Below are positions 1-5,617 of a DNA stretch of 5,617 bases, piece after piece (within the stretch, counting starts at the first letter, position 1; the number at the start of each line of letters is the position of its first letter). Under the pieces are notes generated by a model. It saw only the letters and a program-made list of their open reading frames with translations. It was not told where the DNA came from and ran no database searches. This DNA is from Competibacteraceae bacterium UBA2788 (GTDB lineage: Bacteria > Pseudomonadota > Gammaproteobacteria > Competibacterales > Competibacteraceae), in assembly GCA_002352185.1 (NCBI GenBank), contig DEHY01000087.1, forward strand, positions 8,820 through 14,436, read 5' to 3'. The position numbers were made by a program, and so were the translations under genes.

Positions 1-969
1 CGGGGCGACATCGTTAACGATCTCGATTTCACGCCGCAGGCGCGCCGCCCCGATCCGCGCCGACAACTGCGCGCCTATGCGCAATCGGCGGCCACGCTGA
101 ATTTGCTGCGGGCGCTGGCGCAAGGCGGTTTCGCCGACCTGCACCGGGTGCAGCAATGGAATCTGGACTTTTTGCAGGCCAGCCCGCAAAGCGCCCGCTA
201 TCATGATCTCGCCAACCGCATCAGCGAAACCCTGGGATTCATGCGCGCCTGCGGGCTGGACGCCGTGACTGATCCGCAAGTGCGGCAGGTGCAGTTCTAC
301 ACCTCGCACGAGGCGCTGCTGCTGGGCTACGAACAGGCGTTGACCCGGCGCGATCCGGCGACCGGCGACTGGTATGACGGTTCGGCGCATCTGCTCTGGA
401 TCGGCGAGCGCACCCGGCAACTGGACGGCGCGCATGTCGAATTCCTGCGCGGGATCGCCAATCCCATCGGCCTCAAGCTGGGGCCGACCGCCGACCCGGA
501 CACCGTGCTGCGCCTGCTGGATCGGCTGAACCCGGATAACCAGCCGGGCCGCCTGACCCTGATCAGCCGGATGGGCGCGGACAAAATTGAAGTCGCGCTG
601 CCGCCGCTGATTCGGGCGACGCAGCGGGAAGGCCGCCATGTCGTATGGTCCTGCGATCCGATGCACGGCAACACCCAGGAAGCCAGCACCGGCTACAAAA
701 CCCGCCCCTTCACCCGCATTCTCGACGAGGTGCGGCGCTTCTTCGCCATTCATCGCGCCGAGGGCAGTTACCCCGGCGGAATGCATTTTGAACTGACCGG
801 GCAGGATGTCACCGAATGCCTGGGCGGCGCGCAGGCGATCACCGAACAGGGCTTGGCCGACCGCTATCACACCCGCTGCGACCCGCGCCTGAACGCTTCG
901 CAAAGCCTGGAGCTGGCGTTCCTGATCGCCGAAACGCTCAAGGGCGTGGCCCGGGCTTCCAGCCCGTGA
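1..969 (+). CDS. Class II 3-deoxy-7-phosphoheptulonate (DAHP) synthase, 3' part
   Basis: This gene condenses phosphoenolpyruvate with erythrose 4-phosphate to DAHP, the first step of the shikimate pathway, in the cytoplasm. The frame is open from base 1, so the 5' end lies outside the window. The visible 322 residues begin [10 protein letters not shown] and include [15 protein letters not shown], a class II signature. About 130 N-terminal residues are missing if the protein has the family's usual length of roughly 450. Using partial numbering, visible motifs are GERTR (135-139), KLGP (159-162), SCDPMHGNT with His222, [18 protein letters not shown] with Glu264, and [16 protein letters not shown] with Asp294. 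By family knowledge the His, Glu and Asp are three of the four metal ligands; the fourth, a Cys, would be upstream of the window. The fold is unrelated in sequence to the AroF/G/H class I enzymes. The TTG at 103 is an internal Leu codon, not a start. The last residues (VARASSP) and the stop lie in a palindrome and look acquired. Gene names vary (aroG, aroH, phzC), so none is given. Confidence 0.96.
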   Translation, partial: RGDIVNDLDFTPQARRPDPRRQLRAYAQSAATLNLLRALAQGGFADLHRVQQWNLDFLQASPQSARYHDLANRISETLGFMRACGLDAVTDPQVRQVQFYTSHEALLLGYEQALTRRDPATGDWYDGSAHLLWIGERTRQLDGAHVEFLRGIANPIGLKLGPTADPDTVLRLLDRLNPDNQPGRLTLISRMGADKIEVALPPLIRATQREGRHVVWSCDPMHGNTQEASTGYKTRPFTRILDEVRRFFAIHRAEGSYPGGMHFELTGQDVTECLGGAQAITEQGLADRYHTRCDPRLNASQSLELAFLIAETLKGVARASSP

Positions 970-1001
970 ATTCATCAACACGGGCTGGAAGCCCGGGCCA
1001 C
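946..1001. repeat. Perfect 23-bp inverted repeat (REP-like palindrome) over the DAHP synthase stop codon
   Basis: The arms are 946-968 and 979-1001 and are perfect reverse complements, separated by a 10-base loop (969-978, AATTCATCAA). The left-arm core reads GGCCCGGGCTTCCAGCCCG. The left arm encodes the end of the upstream protein, and the TGA stop at 967-969 straddles the arm-loop junction. Only a short T run (1008-1010) follows the stem after several other bases, so it is a poor intrinsic terminator. A stem of this perfection and GC content may still stall polymerase or protect the 3' end of the mRNA. Its form resembles dispersed palindromes of the type GGCTTCCAGCC/GGCTGGAAGCC that I recall from other bacterial genomes. 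No second copy is present in this window, so calling it a repeat family member is inference. Confidence 0.85.
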
Positions 1002-1027
1002 AACTCATTTAGGAGCGCTATATAACC

Positions 1028-1738
1028 ATGGTTAATGAAGCGCCGCGCCTGCTGCTGGTGATGCAGACCCGTGATGCCAGTGCGGGTCGCTGTGGCCGCA
1101 AGTTGCGGGAGCGCGGTTATGCGCTGGAGGTGTGCTGTCCGCTGGCCGGCGATCCGTTGCCGACGGGGATGGACGGCTACGCCGGGGCGGTGGTGTTCGG
1201 CGGGCCGATGAGCGCCAACGACGATAACAAGTTACCGGGCCTCCGGGCGCAACTGGACTGGATTCCCCAAGCGCTGGATTCCGGGCGACCCTTTTTGGGC
1301 ATTTGCCTGGGCGCGCAACTGCTGGCGCGGGCCTTGGGCGCAACGGTCCAGCCGCATCCGGCGGGGCTGGCGGAAATCGGCTATTTCGCGGTGCAGCCGA
1401 CCGAGGTCGGCCAAGCCGTGTTTGAGACCCCTTTGCAGGTCTACCACTGGCACCGCGAGGGCTTTGCCTTGCCGGCGGGTGCGGAACTGCTGGCGACCGG
1501 CGCGACTTTTCCCCATCAAGCCTATCGCTACGGCGCGAACGCCTTCGGCCTGCAATTCCACCCGGAAGTCGATCAGGCCATTCTGGAACGCTGGCTGGTG
1601 GAAGGCGCGAACGAATTGACCGCGCCCGGCGCGCAATCCGCCGCTGAACAGCGTGCGCGCCATGCCGATCATGACGCGGCGCTGGATCGCTGGTTCGATG
1701 GTTTTCTGGAGGGATACTTCCTGCCCAGCGGGTGGTAG
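1028..1738 (+). CDS. Stand-alone class I glutamine amidotransferase
   Basis: The 236-residue protein is a single class I (triad) glutamine amidotransferase domain, which releases ammonia from glutamine for transfer to an acceptor or hydrolyses a gamma-glutamyl bond. The substrate is unknown. The oxyanion strand GAVVFGGPMSAND lies near residues 53-65. The nucleophile elbow FLGICLGAQLLARALG gives Cys93, and GLQFHPEV gives His178 and Glu180, so the triad is complete. The segment VYHWHREGFALPAGAELLA (138-156) is typical of GuaA-like GATases of the COG0518 type. The C-terminal 40 residues form a charged helical tail ending DRWFDGFLEGYF. No synthetase domain is fused or adjacent, so this is neither GuaA nor an obvious TrpG/PabA. 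The start is ATG 1028, with AGGAG at 1011-1015; the 12-base spacing is rather long. The gene begins 26 bases after the palindrome and may be read through from the DAHP synthase gene. Confidence 0.9.
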   Translation: MVNEAPRLLLVMQTRDASAGRCGRKLRERGYALEVCCPLAGDPLPTGMDGYAGAVVFGGPMSANDDNKLPGLRAQLDWIPQALDSGRPFLGICLGAQLLARALGATVQPHPAGLAEIGYFAVQPTEVGQAVFETPLQVYHWHREGFALPAGAELLATGATFPHQAYRYGANAFGLQFHPEVDQAILERWLVEGANELTAPGAQSAAEQRARHADHDAALDRWFDGFLEGYFLPSGW

Positions 1739-1761
1739 GTTCCTGAGAACGGGAAAAAATT

Positions 1762-1767
1762 TATAAT
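1762..1767 (+). promoter_or_regulatory. Possible -10 box of a sohB promoter
   Basis: A perfect TATAAT sits in an AT-rich patch (AAAAAATTTATAATC) within the 92-base gap before sohB, in otherwise GC-rich DNA. The matching -35 is weak: TTCCTG at 1740-1745, with a 16-base spacer, matches TTGACA at only two positions. It would give a leader of about 55-60 bases before ATG 1831. The box is plain to see; promoter activity is inferred from position and contrast in base composition. Confidence 0.45.
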
Positions 1768-1830
1768 CAAAGCCCACCAAAGGCAACACACTTTTCAGCA
1801 GTTGCCAACCCGTTGGAGAATTGGAACGTG

Positions 1831-2805
1831 ATGGAATTTCTAAGCGAATACGGGATGTTTCTGGCCAAAACCGCGACCTTGGTGGTGGCGATGCTGGTCG
1901 TAGTCGGCGGCATCGTGGCGCTGGCGCGGCGCGGCGACGGAGACAGCCGGGGACGGCTGGATATCCGCCATCTGAACCGGGATTACGACGATATGGCCAT
2001 GGCGCTCAAATCTGCGGCCTTGCCGAAAAAGGCGTTCAAGCAGGCGCAAAAGGAACACAAAGCGCACGAGAAGCAACGCGGCAAAACCGAGCGCCGCCGG
2101 ATGTTTGTGCTGAATTTCCACGGCGACCTGCGTGCGGCGGCAGTGGCCTCGTTGCGCGAGGAAGTGACGGCGGTGCTGACGGTCGCCCAGCCGGAGGATG
2201 AGGTAATGGTGCGGCTGGAAAGCGCCGGCGGCATGGTTCACGCCTACGGGCTGGCGGCGGCGCAACTGTTGCGCATCCGCGACCGGCAGGTGAAATTGAC
2301 CGTGGCGGTGGATAAAGTGGCGGCCAGCGGCGGTTATTTAATGGCCTGCGTCGCCGACCGGATCATCGCCGCGCCGTTCGCCATTCTCGGTTCCATTGGC
2401 GTCATCGCCCAGTTGCCGAATTTCAATCGGCTGCTCAAGAAGCACGACATTGATTACGAGCAATTCATGGCCGGGGAATTCAAGCGCACGGTCACGCTAT
2501 TCGGCGAGAACACCGACAAGGGGCGGCATAAATTTCAGGAGGAAATTGAAATCACCCATACCCTGTTCAAGGACTTCGTGAAAACCCACCGGCCACAACT
2601 GGATTTGGACCAGGTGGCGACCGGCGAATACTGGTATGGAACCAAGGCGCTGGATTGTCGGCTGGCGGACGAATTGCGCACCAGCGACGATTATCTGCTG
2701 CAAGCCAGCGCCGCCGCCGACCTGTACGAAGTCATCTATACCGGCAAGAAGCCATGGCTGGCGCGGTTGCTGGCGCACAGCGGTGAGGCGCTGGGGCGGT
2801 TTTGA
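1831..2805 (+). CDS. sohB: SohB, membrane-anchored S49 family serine peptidase
   Basis: This is a 324-residue S49 (SppA/signal peptide peptidase-like) protein; E. coli sohB was found as a multicopy suppressor of htrA (degP) loss. The N-terminus MEFLSEYGMFLAKTATLVVA matches E. coli SohB and contains one membrane anchor at about residues 11-31. A charged, probably coiled segment follows (50-90, rich in K, E and Q), then the protease domain from MFVLNFHGDL (91). The catalytic Ser is Ser166 in VAASGGYLMACVADRI. Lys218 in AGEFKRTVTLFGENT lies 52 residues later, the spacing of the Ser-Lys dyad in Bacillus SppA, and is the likely general base. QVATGEYWYGTKALD (261-275) is also conserved. ATG 1831 is chosen by homology. 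GGAG at 1815-1818 is 12 bases from it, and a GTG at 1828 (9 bases) is a possible alternative. The frame is open further to TTG 1813, but that codon overlaps the ribosome-binding site. sohB converges on ssb across 17 bases. Confidence 0.94.
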   Translation: MEFLSEYGMFLAKTATLVVAMLVVVGGIVALARRGDGDSRGRLDIRHLNRDYDDMAMALKSAALPKKAFKQAQKEHKAHEKQRGKTERRRMFVLNFHGDLRAAAVASLREEVTAVLTVAQPEDEVMVRLESAGGMVHAYGLAAAQLLRIRDRQVKLTVAVDKVAASGGYLMACVADRIIAAPFAILGSIGVIAQLPNFNRLLKKHDIDYEQFMAGEFKRTVTLFGENTDKGRHKFQEEIEITHTLFKDFVKTHRPQLDLDQVATGEYWYGTKALDCRLADELRTSDDYLLQASAAADLYEVIYTGKKPWLARLLAHSGEALGRF

Positions 2806-2822
2806 AGGAAAATCGGCGGTTC

Positions 2823-3320
2823 TCAGAACGGGATGTCGTCATCAAAGCCGTTATCGGATCCCGGCGGCGGCGAGGGTTGCGGACGGGTCGAGGCCGGCCC
2901 CTGTGACGGACGCGATGCAGGCGCGGCGCGCTCCTCCGAACCGTCTGCCGGGAACGGCGCGCTGCTGCCGGAATCGCCGCGTCCACCCAGCATCTTCATT
3001 TCGTTGGCGATGACCTCAGTGGTGTAGCGATCCTGGTTGGTGGTCTTGTCCTGCCATTTGCGGGTTTGCAGGCGCCCTTCCACGAACACCGACGATCCCT
3101 TGCGCAAATACTGCCCGACGATTTCCGCCAGCGGACTGTAAAACACCACATTGTGCCATTCGGTGCGCTCCTGCTTCTCGCCGGTGGTTTTATCCTTCCA
3201 GCTTTCGTTGGTGGCAATCGTCACGTTGGCGACCGCCTTGCCACTGGGCATGTAGCGCACCTCCGGGTCTTTGCCCAGATTGCCGATCAGGAAGACTTTA
3301 TTGATGCTGGCGCTGGCCAT
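2823..3320 (-). CDS. ssb: Single-stranded DNA-binding protein SSB
   Basis: SSB binds single-stranded DNA as a tetramer during replication, recombination and repair, and recruits partner proteins through its acidic C-terminal tip. The protein is 165 residues. The OB fold spans about 1-112 ([20 protein letters not shown] through [14 protein letters not shown]). Trp41, Trp55 and Trp89 correspond to the DNA-stacking tryptophans of E. coli SSB (W40, W54, W88). Tyr61 takes the place of E. coli Phe60, a conservative change. A disordered linker rich in Ser, Pro, Gly and Gln follows (113-157), ending in the invariant tip DDDIPF. It is somewhat shorter than the 178-residue E. coli protein, mostly in the linker. 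The start is set by homology and by GGAG on the minus strand (3329-3332), 8 bases from the ATG. The frame stays open further upstream, into the transporter gene, but without SSB-like sequence. No clear LexA-type CTG-N10-CAG box is seen in the 46-base gap upstream. Confidence 0.98.
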   Translation of the reverse strand: MASASINKVFLIGNLGKDPEVRYMPSGKAVANVTIATNESWKDKTTGEKQERTEWHNVVFYSPLAEIVGQYLRKGSSVFVEGRLQTRKWQDKTTNQDRYTTEVIANEMKMLGGRGDSGSSAPFPADGSEERAAPASRPSQGPASTRPQPSPPPGSDNGFDDDIPF

Positions 3321-3366
3321 TGCATTTGCTCCGTACTGGTTGTGAAATTTTGAACATGCCCAATTA

Positions 3367-4749
3367 TTACACGTCCGCCGCGAATCCCCGCAGCGCCGCT
3401 TCATCCAGCGCATGCCGGTCCACCTTGAGATAGGCCACGCCATCGGCGGCAATCACCACCGCTTCCGCCACCCCCGGCACCTGCGCCAGTTGCAGCGCGA
3501 GATGATGGGCCGCCCGCTCGTCCAGCGCGCCTACGTTCAGCAGATAGCTGCTCAGATGGCGCGGGTTCTTCATGCTCCAGGCTGTCGCCAGCCAGGCCAG
3601 CGCCCCCAGCGTCGTGAACGCGAATACGCCCTTGAGGCCGAACGATCCGCGCAACCAGCCGCCCAGCGCGCCGCCGGCGAATGCGCCAAGAAACTGGCTG
3701 CTGGAATAAATGCCCATCGCCGTGCCTTTGGCGTCGGGCGGGGCCATTTTGGCAATCAGCGAAGGCAAGGTCGCTTCCAGCAGGTTGAAGCCGCTAAAGA
3801 AAACCAGCAGCAATACGCTCATTTCCAGCACATTGTCGTGCAGGGTCAGCAGGCCGAATTCGGTCAGCGCCAGGATCAAAATCGCGCCCAGAAACACCGG
3901 TTTCAGCCGACGATGCTTCTCGGCGAGGATGATGAACGGGACGATGGCCGCCATTGAGAACAACAGCGCCGGCAGGTAAACCTCCCAATGCCGGTCGCTC
4001 GGCAGGCCGGCGTCGCGCAGCGCCAGCGGCACGGCGACAAAGGTGGCGGTCAGCAGCAGGTGCAGGATGAAAATGCCGAAGTTCAGCCGCAGCAACTGGG
4101 CGTCCGCCAGCACCCGGCCAAATTGGGAAGCCACCGGTTCAGCGTCGCGATGGACCCGGCTCAGGACCGGATTCGGCACCCGAAAGCGCACTACGGCGAT
4201 GCTGAGCAGAGCGCACAGCCCGGTCAGCCAGAAAATCCCCGGCACTCCGATCCAGCCGTTCAGCACCGGCCCCATAATCATCGAAACGGCGAACGACAGG
4301 CCGATGGTGACGCCAATGGTCGCCATGACCTTGATCCGATGTTCCTCGCGGGTCAAATCAGCCGCCAGCGCCATCACCGCCGCCGATACCGCGCCGCCGC
4401 CCTGCAAGGCGCGGCCCAGGATCACGCCCCAGATGGAATCGGCCAGAGCCGCCGCCACGCTGCCCACGGCGAAGATCAGCAGACCCAGATAAATCATCCG
4501 CTTGCGGCCATAACGGTCGGACAGGAAACCGAAGGGAATCTGGAACAGCGCCTGGCTAAAGCCATAGATGCCGATAGCCAGTCCCGCCAGCGCCGGCGTG
4601 TTGCCGTGCAGGCGTTCGGCGTAGAGGGCGAACACCGGCAAAACCATGAACAGGCCCAGCATCCGCAACGAAAATACGCCCGCCAACCAGAACGCCGCCC
4701 GGCGTTCGCCGAGGGTCATCCGCTCGCCCGCTAAACCGGCTGCCTTCAT
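3367..4749 (-). CDS. yajR: YajR-like MFS transporter with C-terminal YAM domain
   Basis: The 460-residue protein has twelve predicted membrane segments of the major facilitator superfamily, in two groups of six (about 19-189 and 222-393) joined by a loop near 190-221. The N-terminus [20 protein letters not shown] and the segment [20 protein letters not shown] closely match E. coli YajR as I recall it. Motif A is [11 protein letters not shown] at 74-84, between TM2 and TM3. The last 60 or so residues (about 397-460, with [20 protein letters not shown]) form the soluble ferredoxin-like YAM domain that sets YajR apart from plain drug efflux MFS proteins. It is probably a proton-coupled exporter in the inner membrane; the natural substrate is not known. 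The start is ATG 4749, with GGAGG at 4761-4765 (11-base spacing) and a second AGAGGA directly against the ATG. Met11 aligns with the conserved MTxGERR but has no better ribosome-binding site. The gene ends 46 bases before ssb on the same strand. Confidence 0.93.
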   Translation of the reverse strand: MKAAGLAGERMTLGERRAAFWLAGVFSLRMLGLFMVLPVFALYAERLHGNTPALAGLAIGIYGFSQALFQIPFGFLSDRYGRKRMIYLGLLIFAVGSVAAALADSIWGVILGRALQGGGAVSAAVMALAADLTREEHRIKVMATIGVTIGLSFAVSMIMGPVLNGWIGVPGIFWLTGLCALLSIAVVRFRVPNPVLSRVHRDAEPVASQFGRVLADAQLLRLNFGIFILHLLLTATFVAVPLALRDAGLPSDRHWEVYLPALLFSMAAIVPFIILAEKHRRLKPVFLGAILILALTEFGLLTLHDNVLEMSVLLLVFFSGFNLLEATLPSLIAKMAPPDAKGTAMGIYSSSQFLGAFAGGALGGWLRGSFGLKGVFAFTTLGALAWLATAWSMKNPRHLSSYLLNVGALDERAAHHLALQLAQVPGVAEAVVIAADGVAYLKVDRHALDEAALRGFAADV

Positions 4750-4781
4750 TCCTCTTCAAGCCTCCAACGGTGATCGGTAAA

Positions 4782-4824
4782 ATTCTTCATCCGGATTTTC
4801 AAAGGGCCATCATCGATGAAGAAT
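4782..4824. repeat. 10-bp inverted repeat with 23-base spacer upstream of the transporter
   Basis: ATTCTTCATC (4782-4791) and GATGAAGAAT (4815-4824) are perfect reverse complements. Arm centres are 33 bases apart, close to three helical turns, so both arms face roughly the same side of the DNA. The pair lies 33-75 bases upstream of the transporter start, where its promoter and leader should be. It could be a two-site operator or a stem in the transporter leader RNA. There is no T run to make it a terminator. The symmetry is observed; a regulatory role is conjecture. Confidence 0.4.
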
Positions 4825-4827
4825 AGG

Positions 4828-4861
4828 GTTCGGCAAGCTTACCCCGAACGGTTCTTGAACC
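4828..4861. repeat. Two abutting palindromes, probable dispersed repeat unit
   Basis: GTTCGG (4828-4833) pairs with CCGAAC (4844-4849) across ten bases. Immediately next to it, GGTTC (4850-4854) pairs with GAACC (4857-4861) across TT. On the minus strand the longer unit reads CCGTTCGGGGTAAGCTTG followed by CCGAACC. This looks like a diverged copy of the palindrome CCGTTCGTGGTGAGCTTG(T)CGAACC that I recall as a frequent intergenic repeat in proteobacteria. It is not followed by a T run on either strand. Membership of a repeat family is from memory and cannot be tested in this window. Confidence 0.45.
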
Positions 4862-4905
4862 AGAAGCGAAAGTCCTGATGGGGTGGGGCCTGCCGAAACC
4901 GGGAA

Positions 4906-4932
4906 TTGCGAAGCTCCCAGCGCGGGTATAAT
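4906..4932 (+). promoter_or_regulatory. Probable ridA promoter
   Basis: A perfect TATAAT at 4927-4932 has TTGCGA (4906-4911, four of six matches to TTGACA) upstream, with a short 15-base spacer. Transcription would start near 4939, giving a pyrimidine-rich leader of about 64 bases before the ridA ATG. The -10 stands out in GC-rich surroundings and is the best candidate for the ridA-recG transcript. The spacer is shorter than the usual 17, which lowers confidence. Confidence 0.5.
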
Positions 4933-5002
4933 CCCTCACCAGCATCTTTTTACCCATCCACTTCCCACCCGCCGCCGGGGAGCTTATCAGGAGCATTCGA
5001 TC

Positions 5003-5389
5003 ATGCCGCGTGAAATCATCCAGACCGATCAGGCCCCCGCCGCTATCGGCGCCTATTCCCAAGCCGTCAAAGTGGGCAATACCGTTTATCTTTCCGGTCA
5101 GATCCCGCTCGATCCGGCCACCCTGCAACTGGTGGACGGCGGCATGGACGCGCAAATTCGCCGGGTGTTCGACAACCTGGCGGCGGTGGCCCGCGCCGCC
5201 GGCGGCAGCCTGGCCGATACGGTCAAGCTCAATGTATTTCTGACCGATCTCAGCCATTTCGCTCTGATCAATCAGATTATGGCTGAGTATTTCCTGCAAC
5301 CGTATCCGGCCCGCGCCGCGATTGGCGTCGCTGCGCTGCCGCGTGACGCTCAGGTCGAGATGGATGCAGTGCTGGTGTTGGAAGGCTAA
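5003..5389 (+). CDS. ridA: RidA family 2-iminobutanoate/2-iminopropanoate deaminase
   Basis: RidA hydrolyses reactive enamine/imine intermediates, such as 2-aminoacrylate released by PLP-dependent dehydratases, to ketoacids and ammonia, protecting other PLP enzymes in the cytoplasm. The protein is 128 residues, the same length as E. coli RidA. Family motifs are [12 protein letters not shown] (11-22), [10 protein letters not shown] (29-38), a helix with [12 protein letters not shown] (56-67), [10 protein letters not shown] (74-83), and [19 protein letters not shown] (102-120). Arg104 corresponds to the catalytic Arg105 that binds the substrate carboxylate, and Glu119 to the conserved Glu near the C-terminus. 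The Cys found after the Arg in E. coli (PARSC) is Ala here, as in many family members. The start is ATG 5003, with AGGAG at 4989-4993 and 9-base spacing. The frame is open upstream to 4883, but without family sequence. recG begins ten bases after the stop. Confidence 0.96.
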   Translation: MPREIIQTDQAPAAIGAYSQAVKVGNTVYLSGQIPLDPATLQLVDGGMDAQIRRVFDNLAAVARAAGGSLADTVKLNVFLTDLSHFALINQIMAEYFLQPYPARAAIGVAALPRDAQVEMDAVLVLEG

Positions 5390-5399
5390 GCGCGCCGCC

Positions 5400-5617
5400 A
5401 TGCAGCGCAGGGCGCGACCTTTGCCGCCGATGCCGGAACCCATGCCGGTCACTGCCCTGAAAGGCGTCGGGCCGAAGCTGGCCGAACGGTTGCGCCGGCT
5501 GGGTATCCGCACCGCCGAGGATGTGCTGCTGCACCTGCCGCTGCGCTATCAGGATCGCACCCGCATCACCCCCATCGGCCAACTGCGCCCCGGCGAGGAA
5601 GCGCAGATCGAGGCGGA
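5400..5617 (+). CDS. recG: ATP-dependent DNA helicase RecG, N-terminal fragment
   Basis: Only the first 72 codons are visible; the gene runs off the window. RecG is a superfamily 2 helicase that reverses stalled forks and migrates branched DNA, using an N-terminal wedge domain. The fragment contains VTALKGVGPKLAERLRRLGI (17-36) and EDVLLHLPLRYQDRT (40-54), then ITPIGQLRPGEEAQIE. This is the conserved N-terminus of RecG (E. coli: LTGVG, LLLHLPLRYEDRT, YPIGEL). The helicase motifs lie outside the window. The start is uncertain. ATG 5400, 5430 and 5442 are all in frame; 5400 has only a poor GGAAGG 14 bases upstream, and residues 1-14 are Pro/Arg-rich with no recognisable RecG sequence. ridA ends ten bases before ATG 5400, so translational coupling is likely. 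The order ridA-recG is common in gammaproteobacteria, often with spoT before ridA; spoT is not present here. Confidence 0.95.
   Translation, partial: MQRRARPLPPMPEPMPVTALKGVGPKLAERLRRLGIRTAEDVLLHLPLRYQDRTRITPIGQLRPGEEAQIEA

Noticed and set aside
979..1010. Intrinsic terminator after the DAHP synthase gene
   Set aside because: The stem is strong but is followed by CAACTCATTT rather than a T run, so a classical terminator is not supported.
1232..1789. Open frame on the - strand opposite the amidotransferase (185 codons)
   Set aside because: Shadow of a gene with an intact catalytic triad; its own sequence shows no motif.
1801..1818. Nested small symmetries GTTG-C-CAAC and CCAAC-CC-GTTGG around the sohB ribosome-binding site
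   Set aside because: The loops of one and two bases are too small for stable RNA hairpins; the best alternative is a four-base-pair stem.
3988..4734. Long open frame on the + strand opposite the transporter gene (248 codons)
   Set aside because: It is the antisense shadow of the yajR-like gene. The translation is rich in Gln, His and Arg with no fold-like pattern, while the minus strand gives a clear YajR match.
4883..5002. In-frame upstream extension of ridA
   Set aside because: RidA proteins start at the MPREII-like segment. The extension contains the -10 box and the AGGAG ribosome-binding site and has no family sequence.
5311..5335. Loss of the E. coli RidA Cys after the catalytic Arg
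   Set aside because: The Cys is not required for deaminase activity and Ala occurs there in other family members; the catalytic Arg is present.
4799..5512. Open frame on the - strand across ridA and the start of recG (237 codons)
   Set aside because: It overlaps two well-recognised plus-strand genes and has no recognisable family features; it is an effect of high GC content.
1..5617. Search for CRISPR arrays, tRNA genes, transposases, toxin-antitoxin or phage defence genes
   Set aside because: No spaced direct repeats, cloverleaf-like segments or such proteins were seen; nearly all sequence is accounted for by the seven genes.

Overview
The window is GC-rich and tightly packed. It holds seven protein genes, two of them cut by the window edges, and no RNA gene, transposase, CRISPR array or phage gene. 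The protein set suggests a gammaproteobacterium with a GC-rich genome: SohB, a YajR-type transporter carrying a C-terminal YAM domain, an SSB ending in the DDDIPF tail, and a RidA-RecG pair. The closest sequences I recall are Escherichia coli SohB, YajR, SSB and RidA. Genus cannot be fixed from the window; this is inference from remembered family sequences, not a search.

Layout. Bases 1-969 (+) are the 3' part of a class II DAHP synthase gene, the entry enzyme of the shikimate pathway. Its last codons and stop lie inside a perfect 23-bp inverted repeat (946-1001). Bases 1028-1738 (+) encode a stand-alone class I glutamine amidotransferase with a complete Cys-His-Glu triad. A TATAAT box at 1762-1767 precedes sohB (1831-2805, +), a membrane-anchored S49 peptidase. 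sohB converges, across 17 bases, on ssb (2823-3320, -). Upstream of ssb on the same strand is the yajR-like MFS gene (3367-4749, -); the two are 46 bases apart and probably share a transcript. A 253-base divergent region (4750-5002) then separates the transporter from ridA (5003-5389, +) and the start of recG (5400 to the window end, +). This region carries a probable ridA promoter, a spaced 10-bp inverted repeat and a palindromic repeat-like unit.

How the genes relate. This is mostly ordinary chromosomal housekeeping content: aromatic amino acid entry, membrane proteolysis, DNA single-strand binding, drug or metabolite efflux, reactive enamine clearance and branch-migration repair. ridA and recG are ten bases apart and look co-transcribed. 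I find no new multigene system. The most unusual signal is the palindrome that supplies the DAHP synthase stop codon and probably its last seven or eight residues. Second are the repeat-like palindromes in the yajR-ridA divergent region.
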